DNA of 6,410 nucleotides from an uncultured Acidobacteriota bacterium (GTDB lineage: Bacteria > Acidobacteriota > Thermoanaerobaculia > UBA5066): NCBI GenBank assembly GCA_937902605.1, contig CALFNC010000269.1, forward strand, positions 1 to 6,410, written 5' to 3'. Below, in pieces: positions 1 through 5,435 of the stretch. A program made the translations under genes and the position numbers. Under the pieces are notes generated by a model, which ran no database searches, was not told where the DNA came from, and worked only from the letters and a program-made list of their open reading frames with translations. How positions within the stretch are numbered: position 1 is the first letter of the stretch; each line of letters opens with the position of its first letter.

Positions 1-29
1 TGGAGTTCAGACGTGTGCTCTTCCGATCT
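1..29 (+). other. Illumina TruSeq adapter remnant (artefact)
   Basis: The first 29 bases match the 3' part of the Illumina TruSeq read-2 adapter/primer. They begin TGGAGTTCAGACGTG and end GCTCTTCCGATCT, the ligation end of the adapter. Genomic insert therefore starts at base 30. This is library-construction sequence left in the assembly and not part of the organism. It also shows that base 30 is a contig end, so any gene running leftward off the window is cut by the assembly. The match is recognised from memory of the adapter. Confidence 0.97.
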
Positions 30-103
30 GGCTGCGTGGCGAAGGTCACGTAGGCCCCGCAGAGCGGCGCCTTCTTCTTCGGATCTCTGATGACGACTTT
101 CAA
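30..103 (-). CDS. Possible 5' fragment of an unidentified gene, truncated at the contig end
   Basis: Read on the minus strand, a TTG at 103-101 is preceded by an AGGAGG Shine-Dalgarno with a 9-nt spacer. It opens a frame that runs without a stop to the adapter junction, giving 24 residues that begin (M)KVVIRDPKKKAPLCG and continue AYVTFATQ. The alternation and the GAYVTF stretch faintly recall an Ig-like or carboxypeptidase-regulatory beta-sandwich domain, but 24 residues cannot support a family call. The frame stays open upstream into purC antisense with no ATG nearby, so the TTG start rests on the ribosome site alone. It would be divergent from purC. Its product and even its reality are uncertain; an alternative is that this is simply non-coding purC upstream sequence. 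Confidence 0.35.
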
Positions 104-112
104 CGTCCAGGT

Positions 113-118
113 CCTCCT
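113..118 (-). promoter_or_regulatory. Shine-Dalgarno AGGAGG for the leftward fragment, inside a small hairpin
   Basis: On the minus strand AGGAGG lies 9 nt before the TTG at 103-101. The core GGAGGA (117-112) is also the 3' arm of a perfect 6-bp inverted repeat with TCCTCC (126-121) and a 3-nt loop. In the leftward transcript the ribosome site could therefore be paired. Read on the plus strand, the GGAGGA at 121-126 is 34 nt before the first purC ATG, too far to serve it. Confidence 0.35.
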
Positions 119-156
119 CGGGAGGATGAAGTCTAACCCGGCGACAACCCGCGCTC

Positions 157-162
157 TAGAAT
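157..162 (+). promoter_or_regulatory. Possible -10 element (TAGAAT) for purC
   Basis: TAGAAT resembles a sigma-70-type -10 hexamer and sits 7 nt before the ATG at 170. That spacing would place transcription initiation at or next to that ATG and give a leaderless mRNA. No convincing -35 hexamer lies 16-19 nt upstream (the sequence there is around TCTAACCCG) and there is no extended -10 TG. The hexamer overlaps the alternative ATG at 161, so if it is the true promoter the start at 161 cannot be used. This is a weak motif call. Confidence 0.25.
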
Positions 163-1072
163 GGATACCATGAGCGCCGCCGTCGAACAGACCTCCCTCA
201 CCGGCCTCCGGCCCCCCCGCCGCGGAAAGGTCCGAGACATCTACGACCTGGGGGACCGGCTGCTGCTCGTCGCCACCGACCGGATCTCCGCGTTCGACGT
301 CGTGCTCTCGCCAGGCATCTCCGGCAAGGGGATCATCCTGACGAGGCTCTCGAACTTCTGGTTCCGCAAGTTCTCGGGGGAGGTCCGGAATCACTTGGTG
401 GAGACCGACGCCGGTAGGTTCCCGCCGCCCCTCGATCAGAGCCGCCCCGTCCTCGAGGGGAGGAGCGTCCTGACGAAGAAATGCCAGGTCGTCCCGTTCG
501 AGTGCGTCGCCCGCGGCTACCTGGCCGGGACCGGCTGGAAGGACTACCGCCGGACCGGATCGGTTTGCGGCTACCGCCTTCCGCCCGGCCTCGTCGAGGC
601 CCAGAAGCTCTCGGACCCGCTCTTTACTCCTTCCACGAAAGCGCTGGCCGGCCACGACGACAACGTCACGTTCGACGCGATGGCGAACGAGATCGGCCGC
701 GACCTGGCGGGCAAGCTCCGCGACCTGACGATCGCAATCTACCTGCGCGCCGCGGAGTACGCCCACTCCCGCGGGATCCTGATCGCCGACACGAAGTTCG
801 AGTTCGGCCTCGATGAGAACGGCCAGGTGGTCTGGCTCGATGAGGCGCTTACTCCCGATTCGTCCCGGTTCTGGGAAGCCGACCTCTACCGCCCAGGAGG
901 CTCCCCGCCGTCGTACGACAAGCAATTCGTCCGAGATTGGCTCGAGTCGACCGGATGGAACAAGACACCGCCCGCCCCGGTCCTCCCGCCAAGCGTCGTC
1001 GAGGGGACCCGCAGGCGGTATGTCGAGGCGTTCGAGCGTCTCACCGGCGAGGAGCTGAAGCTGCCCGGGTAG
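161..1072 (+). CDS. purC: Phosphoribosylaminoimidazole-succinocarboxamide synthase (SAICAR synthase)
   Basis: This cytosolic enzyme of de novo purine synthesis uses ATP to join CAIR and L-aspartate, forming SAICAR. The family signatures are clear: GKVRDIYD (residues 22-29) and ATDRISAFD (38-46) for nucleotide binding, PFECVARGYLAGTGWKDY (112-129), FTPSTKA (155-161) followed by GHDDN (164-168), LIADTKFEFG (207-216), DEALTPDSSRFW (227-238) and SYDKQF (251-256). At 303 residues it belongs to the longer class, like yeast Ade1, rather than the roughly 237-residue E. coli type. An in-frame TAA at 134-136 leaves only the ATGs at 161 and 170 as starts. Neither has a Shine-Dalgarno; the one at 170 has a -10-like TAGAAT 7 nt upstream and may be the true, leaderless start. 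The gene ends in TAG 4 bp from the convergent radA stop and looks intact. Confidence 0.97.
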   Translation: MDTMSAAVEQTSLTGLRPPRRGKVRDIYDLGDRLLLVATDRISAFDVVLSPGISGKGIILTRLSNFWFRKFSGEVRNHLVETDAGRFPPPLDQSRPVLEGRSVLTKKCQVVPFECVARGYLAGTGWKDYRRTGSVCGYRLPPGLVEAQKLSDPLFTPSTKALAGHDDNVTFDAMANEIGRDLAGKLRDLTIAIYLRAAEYAHSRGILIADTKFEFGLDENGQVVWLDEALTPDSSRFWEADLYRPGGSPPSYDKQFVRDWLESTGWNKTPPAPVLPPSVVEGTRRRYVEAFERLTGEELKLPG

Positions 1073-1076
1073 GCCG

Positions 1077-2450
1077 TCAGCCGCCAGTCCTGGCGAGCAG
1101 CTCCTCGACGCTCGTGACCGGGACGACCTCGAGGTCCGGGAATGCCGCCGCCTCGGCGGCGTTGCCCCCCGGGATCACAACCCTCCGGAACCCGAGCGAG
1201 ACGGCTTCCCGGAGCCGAAGGGGGGCGTCGGTGACGGCGCGCACCTCGCCGAGGAGACCGACCTCGCCGAAGAGCGCCGATTCCAGCGGCAGAGCGCGAC
1301 CCCGATAGCTGCTCGCCACCGCGGCCACCACAGCCAGGTCCGCCGCCGGTTCCTCACTCTCCGCCCCGCCGGCGAGGTTGAGGAAGACGTCGTGCCCGGA
1401 GAGGGCGAGCTTCCCGTGCCGCTCGAGGACCGCCAGGAGGAGAGCGAGCCGCGTCGAGTCGAACCCGATCGCCGTTCGCCGCGGGGTCCCGTACTTGGAC
1501 TCGACCGTCAGGGCCTGAACCTCGACGAGAAGCGGACGCGTCCCTTCCACGGCCGCCAGGACCGCCGAGCCCGGCCTGGCCGCCGTTCGGCTTCCCAGAT
1601 AGAGCGAGGAGGGGTTCCTCACCTCCACGAGACCGCTCCCGGTCATCTCGAAGACGCTCAGCTCGTGGACCGGGCCGAACCGGTTCTTGAGCGCCCGAAC
1701 CACCCGGTGCGCGTGGAAGCGCTCGCCCTCGAAGGAGAGCACCGCGTCTACCAGGTGCTCCAGGGTCTTCGGGCCTGCCAGGGAGCCGTCCTTCGTCACG
1801 TGCCCCACGAGGATGACCGGGACGCCCCCGCTCTTCGCGAAAACCGCTAGGCGTGCCGCGCACTCCCGGACCTGCGAGACGGTCCCCGCCCCGCTGACCC
1901 CTTCCGCCGAAGAGATCGTCTGGATCGAGTCGACGACCACCGCGGAGAACCGCGCCCCCGACGCAGCCTCCAGGATCTTCTCGAGCGACGTCTCCGGAAG
2001 GAGGAAGACTCGGGATGACGCCACGCCGAGACGGTCGGCCCGCATCCGGATCTGGCGGGCCGACTCCTCGGCCGAGACGTAGAGGACCGGTTCGGCCGTC
2101 GCCGACATTCGCGCCGCCACCTGGAGGAGGAGCGTCGACTTCCCGATCCCCGGCTCGCCGCCCAAGAGCACGACTGAACCGGCCACCAGCCCTCCGCCCA
2201 AGACTCGGTCCATCTCGGGGTGACCGGTCGACAGCCGCGGGGCGTCCGCGGCTTCCACACCCGAGAGCGGGACCGGTGTCGCGCCAGCGGCCTTGGTCCT
2301 CCGTGTCCGGGATGGAGGCGCTCCCGCTTCCTCCACCAGCGTGTTCCATCCCCCGCACTCCGGGCAGCGCCCGATCCAGCGCGGGCTCTGGGCCCCGCAC
2401 GCCGAGCAGGAGAAGACGGTCGCCGGGCGACGCGGCATCCGTCCGCTCAT
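1077..2450 (-). CDS. radA: DNA repair protein RadA (Sms)
   Basis: RadA is a RecA-related, DnaB-like hexameric ATPase that drives branch migration of recombination intermediates and takes part in recombinational repair or natural transformation. At 457 aa it has the normal length and full architecture. A C4 zinc finger comes first (C15, C18, C29, C32; CSACG and CPECGGW). The RecA-like core follows, with Walker A GEPGIGKST (98-106), Walker B VVVDSIQT (171-178) and the RadA-specific KNRFG motif (255-259). A C-terminal Lon-protease-like domain runs from about residue 290 and includes the conserved EEPAADLAV stretch; in RadA this domain is known not to be proteolytic. The start ATG overlaps the mlaD stop as ATGA and has no good Shine-Dalgarno, so translation probably depends on coupling. 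Met5 is an alternative start. It is the last gene of the leftward operon. Confidence 0.97.
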   Translation of the reverse strand: MSGRMPRRPATVFSCSACGAQSPRWIGRCPECGGWNTLVEEAGAPPSRTRRTKAAGATPVPLSGVEAADAPRLSTGHPEMDRVLGGGLVAGSVVLLGGEPGIGKSTLLLQVAARMSATAEPVLYVSAEESARQIRMRADRLGVASSRVFLLPETSLEKILEAASGARFSAVVVDSIQTISSAEGVSGAGTVSQVRECAARLAVFAKSGGVPVILVGHVTKDGSLAGPKTLEHLVDAVLSFEGERFHAHRVVRALKNRFGPVHELSVFEMTGSGLVEVRNPSSLYLGSRTAARPGSAVLAAVEGTRPLLVEVQALTVESKYGTPRRTAIGFDSTRLALLLAVLERHGKLALSGHDVFLNLAGGAESEEPAADLAVVAAVASSYRGRALPLESALFGEVGLLGEVRAVTDAPLRLREAVSLGFRRVVIPGGNAAEAAAFPDLEVVPVTSVEELLARTGG

Positions 2451-3877
2451 TTCAGGAGCGGCAGAGCTCCCAGAACGCTCTTGATATCCTCGTCCCGCCA
2501 GCGGATCCCGAGGCCGATGAACGGGGTCCGGAGGCCCGGGTTGAGCGTCTGGTCCACCCCGCCGGTCACGAAGAGGATCGGCGTCGCTTGCCAGCGTCCC
2601 GTCAGCTTCACCCTCGTGGAGAGCCCCGGGCGAGAGAAATCGGAGGCCTCGGCCCCCACGAGCACCCTGTCCTGGAAGAAGAACTGATCGATGCCGATGC
2701 CACCGTACCAGTCGAAAAGCCCGGCCCGGACCTGAGTGTTCTTCTTGCGGTATCCCATCTGTGCCGAGAGGGAGAACTCGTCGGTGAACGCCTGCGTCGT
2801 CTTGACCGTGGTCGCCGTCGACCCGTCCGGGAGCTGGACCGTCGTGGTCTCGGTCGAGTCCCGTCGCCGCCCCGACCCGATCTCCAGCCGGTAGAACTTG
2901 TTCTCACGCGGTACGACGTCGAGGGTGAAGTAGGCGCGGCCCCCGGCGTCGCGCGTCGTGTACTCGCCGCGGAACCCCAGGTCGAGCTCGATCCGGTTGA
3001 TGCGGGTCAGCGTGGTGTTGAGGGACTCGACGCCGCCCTTCACCGCCTGCAACGCGTCGTTCAGGTTCTGGTGCGTCTCCTCGCTGTTGAGCAGCTTCCC
3101 GATCGTGCCGTTCCCCGAGTCGATCTTGGTCGTGATCGAATTGAGGTTGTCGGCCGTCGTCTTCAGCTTCTCCGTCACCGTGTCGAGGTTTCCGACGGTG
3201 CCCCTCACCCCGGTCCGGTTCTCGTCCAGGATCCTATCGACGCGGGCCAGCGTCTCGCGGATCTCGGCCGCGAAGAGCTTCAGATTCCCCATCGTGGAAT
3301 CGACGTTGTCGCGGTTCGCCTCGACCAGCTCCCGGAGCGCCTCGGCGAGGGCCCCGATGTTGTCGACGATGCGGTTCAGCTTGGCGGCGCCCTGGTCCCC
3401 GCCCATCGACGACGACAGGGCGCCGGTCAGGTCCTTCACGTCCTTCCCGATCTCGCCGGCCAGCTTCGTCAGGTCGTCGAAGCCGGTCGGGACGGTCCCG
3501 GGAATCCGCACGCCCGGTCCGAGGCGCGCCCCGTCGGGACGCCCAGGGAAGAGCTCGACGTACTTGTCGCCCAGCAGCCCCATGTTCCGGATCTGCCCCC
3601 ACGCCCCCTCGCGCAGCTCCACGTCCTTCTCGAGCGCGATCCGGGCCACGGCCGTCCCGTCAGAAAGCAGCCGGATCCCGTCCACCTTCCCCACCCGCAC
3701 GCCAGCGATCCGGACTGCGGACTTGTCGTCGAGCCCGGCCACGTCCTTGAACTGGACCTCGGCCGTCACCGTTCGCGCCTTCTTCCCAAACGGGATGTCC
3801 TCGATCTTCATGATCAGGAAGGCGAGCAGGCCGAGCACGACGAGGAAGAACGCTCCGATCTTCGCGGTGGTGGTCAT
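2447..3877 (-). CDS. mlaD: MlaD-like MCE-domain lipid transporter with predicted C-terminal outer-membrane beta-barrel
   Basis: This 476-aa MCE (mammalian cell entry) protein is the periplasmic part of an Mla-type lipid transporter that works with MlaE and MlaF. A single transmembrane anchor spans about residues 7-24. The MCE domain covers about 36-112 and contains VRIAGVRVGKVDGI and the GLLGDKYVEL pore-region motif. From about 132 to 296 it is predicted helical, with repeated hydrophobic spacing and the family motif GNGTIGKLLN (255-264). From about 296 to 460 it switches to short strands of alternating polar and hydrophobic residues with turns, ending PFIGLGIRW, the pattern of an outer-membrane barrel. 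E. coli MlaD is about 183 aa and lacks both the long helix and the barrel. The start is fixed by GGAGG 7 nt upstream and by the ATGA overlap with the mlaF stop. A longer in-frame extension to 4279 is antisense-free overlap with mlaF and is not used. The barrel is inferred from pattern; the MCE assignment is secure. Confidence 0.95.
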   Translation of the reverse strand: MTTTAKIGAFFLVVLGLLAFLIMKIEDIPFGKKARTVTAEVQFKDVAGLDDKSAVRIAGVRVGKVDGIRLLSDGTAVARIALEKDVELREGAWGQIRNMGLLGDKYVELFPGRPDGARLGPGVRIPGTVPTGFDDLTKLAGEIGKDVKDLTGALSSSMGGDQGAAKLNRIVDNIGALAEALRELVEANRDNVDSTMGNLKLFAAEIRETLARVDRILDENRTGVRGTVGNLDTVTEKLKTTADNLNSITTKIDSGNGTIGKLLNSEETHQNLNDALQAVKGGVESLNTTLTRINRIELDLGFRGEYTTRDAGGRAYFTLDVVPRENKFYRLEIGSGRRRDSTETTTVQLPDGSTATTVKTTQAFTDEFSLSAQMGYRKKNTQVRAGLFDWYGGIGIDQFFFQDRVLVGAEASDFSRPGLSTRVKLTGRWQATPILFVTGGVDQTLNPGLRTPFIGLGIRWRDEDIKSVLGALPLLK

Positions 3878-4668
3878 CCGGATACCTCCAAGGGGGCGGT
3901 CTCCTCGTCCATGGCGCTGTCGCCCTGGACGAAGGCGACGACGCGTGGGTCGTCGGACGCTTCGAAGTCGGCCGGCGGGAGGTCGATCCGGATCCGCCCT
4001 GCCTCGAGAAGGGCGACCCGGTCGGCCACCTGGAAGGCGACCTTGAGGTCGTGGGTGATCGTGATGGCTGTCGGGCGTAGGCTCTCGCGCAACTTCTGGA
4101 TCACCCGCACGAGCGCGTCGGTGTTGATCGGATCCAGGCCCGTCGTCGGCTCGTCGAACAGGAGGATCTCCGGCTTGAGCGCGATTGCGCGCGCGAAGCC
4201 GACCCGGCGCCTCATGCCGCCCGACAGCTCCGAGGGGCCCTTGGCCTCGATCCCGGGGAGGCGGACCAGCTCCAGGCATTCGGCCACTCGGTCCCGGACT
4301 TGGGCCACCGACATCCGCGTGTGGCGGCGGAGCGGGAAGGAGATGTTCTCACCCACCGTCATCGAGTCGAAGAGCGCTCCCTCCTGGAACGACATCCCGA
4401 ACCGGCGGCGGATCTGGTCGCGCTCCCGCGCCGAGACCGACCAAATGTCAACCCCGCCCACCTCAACGCGGCCGGAGTCGGGCTTGAGGAGGCCGATCAC
4501 GTGCTTCAGGAGGACGCTCTTTCCCACTCCCGACTTTCCTAGGACGACGAGGGAGGTTCCGACCGGGACCTCGAGGTCGAGGCCGGAAAGGACGTTCTTC
4601 CCGCCGAAGGCCTTCGACACCCCGGTCAGCCGGACCGCGGGGACTGCCGTGACGTCGGCTGCGCCCAT
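3874..4668 (-). CDS. mlaF: Mla-type lipid ABC transporter ATP-binding protein
   Basis: This cytoplasmic ATPase subunit powers the MlaE/MlaD lipid transporter at the inner membrane. All ABC elements are present in 264 aa: Walker A GKSGVGKS (44-51), Q-loop Gln95 in SFQEGALFDS, signature LSGGM (148-152) followed by RRRVGFARAIA, Walker B with catalytic Glu in LLFDEPTTGLDP (169-180), and the H-loop His206 in TITHD. The QEGALFDSMTV and SGGMRRRVGFARA sequences are typical of the MlaF/Ttg2A group rather than of importers. The start ATG overlaps the mlaE stop by one base (TGATG) with no obvious Shine-Dalgarno. The stop overlaps the mlaD start by four bases. About 40 residues follow the core, as in the family. 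No MlaB (STAS-domain regulator) gene accompanies it here, although E. coli MlaF needs MlaB for activity. Confidence 0.96.
   Translation of the reverse strand: MGAADVTAVPAVRLTGVSKAFGGKNVLSGLDLEVPVGTSLVVLGKSGVGKSVLLKHVIGLLKPDSGRVEVGGVDIWSVSARERDQIRRRFGMSFQEGALFDSMTVGENISFPLRRHTRMSVAQVRDRVAECLELVRLPGIEAKGPSELSGGMRRRVGFARAIALKPEILLFDEPTTGLDPINTDALVRVIQKLRESLRPTAITITHDLKVAFQVADRVALLEAGRIRIDLPPADFEASDDPRVVAFVQGDSAMDEETAPLEVSG
3885..3889 (-). promoter_or_regulatory. Ribosome binding site of mlaD (GGAGG)
   Basis: On the minus strand GGAGG is followed by a 7-nt spacer and the ATG at 3877-3875. It lies inside the 3' end of mlaF. It is the best-placed Shine-Dalgarno of the leftward operon and decides the mlaD start against the upstream in-frame ATG at 4279. 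It suggests that mlaD has its own initiation in addition to coupling, which would suit a subunit needed in more copies (MlaD is known to be hexameric) than the two-copy permease and ATPase. Confidence 0.75.
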
Positions 4669-5435
4669 CAGAAGAGAACCTTCGTCAGGAAGAAGTCCGA
4701 GACGAGGATCGCCAGCGAGACGATCACGACCGCAGTGGTCGTCGACCGGCCGACTCCTTCGGCACCGCCCTCCGTGTCGAACCCGCGCTGGCAGCCGATG
4801 AGGGAGAGGAGCCCCCCGAAGAACGCCGCCTTGATCAGGCCGGACCAGAGATCGTTCATCCGGAGGTACTGGAAGGTGTTGTCCATGTAGATGACCGGGT
4901 TCGCCCCTAGGATCTTCACCGCCACGAGGTACCCGCCGCCGATCCCCATCGCGTTCCCCAGAACGACGAGCATCGGGAGCACGATGATCCCTGCGAGGAC
5001 CCTCGGGACGAAGAGATACTGCACGGGGTCCGTCGCCAGCGACACGAGAGCGTCGATCTGCTCGGTCACGCGCATCGTCCCCAGCTCCGCGGCCATCGCG
5101 CTCCCGGCCCGTCCCGTCACCATCAACCCCGACAGGACCGGCGACAGCTCCCGGAGCATCGAGATGGCGACGACCGATCCGACGTATGCCTCCGCGTGGA
5201 ACCGGGCGAACCCGTTGAACGTCTGGAGCGCCATCACGGCCCCGGTGAAAAGAGTCGTCAGGAAGACGACCGGCACCGAGTCGACACCGACCCGCACCAC
5301 CTGGTCGCGCAGCGCTTTCAGGTCGTACGGCGGGCGGACTGCCCCCAGAATCGTCCGGTAGAGGAGCTCGCAGAAGCGCCCGAACCCCTCCAGCATGCCC
5401 TGGACGAATCGTCCGATGGCCTCAAGAAAAGGCAT
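4668..5435 (-). CDS. mlaE: Mla-type lipid ABC transporter permease
   Basis: This is the inner-membrane permease of the Mla lipid transporter; two copies form the channel on which the MlaD ring sits. From the ATG at 5435 it is 255 aa, the usual size. An N-terminal interfacial helix (about 2-30) is followed by hydrophobic segments near 54-71, 95-110, 145-175, 205-222 and 232-252. The family hallmark spans residues 95-130: RELSPVLSG, then TGRAGSAMAAELGTMRVTEQ, then IDAL. The second conserved block, GGAEGVGRSTTTAVV, lies before the last helix. The start is uncertain: ATG 5435-5433 has GGAG 12 nt upstream, while ATG 5453-5451 (beginning METSLL, 261 aa) has none. Both overlap the end of alr, by 14 or 32 bases. 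An in-frame ATG at 5570 is rejected because it would add about 40 non-conserved residues deep inside alr. Confidence 0.95.
   Translation of the reverse strand: MPFLEAIGRFVQGMLEGFGRFCELLYRTILGAVRPPYDLKALRDQVVRVGVDSVPVVFLTTLFTGAVMALQTFNGFARFHAEAYVGSVVAISMLRELSPVLSGLMVTGRAGSAMAAELGTMRVTEQIDALVSLATDPVQYLFVPRVLAGIIVLPMLVVLGNAMGIGGGYLVAVKILGANPVIYMDNTFQYLRMNDLWSGLIKAAFFGGLLSLIGCQRGFDTEGGAEGVGRSTTTAVVIVSLAILVSDFFLTKVLF

Noticed and set aside
90..173. A 27-codon plus-strand frame whose TGA overlaps the purC ATG at 170 as ATGA, a possible leader peptide
   Set aside because: It has no Shine-Dalgarno, no run of regulatory codons and no terminator/antiterminator structure. The minus-strand reading of the same bases has the better start signal. 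Overlap with ATGA can arise by chance.
1354..2400. A 348-codon minus-strand frame overlapping radA in another register
   Set aside because: Gly/Arg/Pro-rich shadow of radA with no motif; radA itself is complete and canonical.
2958..4046. A 362-codon plus-strand frame rich in Ser/Arg/Pro opposite mlaD
   Set aside because: Low-complexity translation and no conserved motif; it mirrors the codon pattern of mlaD on the opposite strand.
3878..4279. N-terminal extension of MlaD to an in-frame ATG at 4279 (610 aa)
   Set aside because: The extra 134 residues are an out-of-frame reading of mlaF, rich in Arg/Pro/Gly. The ATG at 3877 has GGAGG at 7 nt and is followed at once by the membrane anchor.
2015..4801. 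A 2.8-kb stop-free frame on the plus strand (928 codons) antisense to radA, mlaD, mlaF and part of mlaE
   Set aside because: Its product is Arg/Pro/Gly-rich with no recognisable domain, and it lies opposite four securely identified genes. Long open antisense frames are expected when codons are biased to G/C in the third position.
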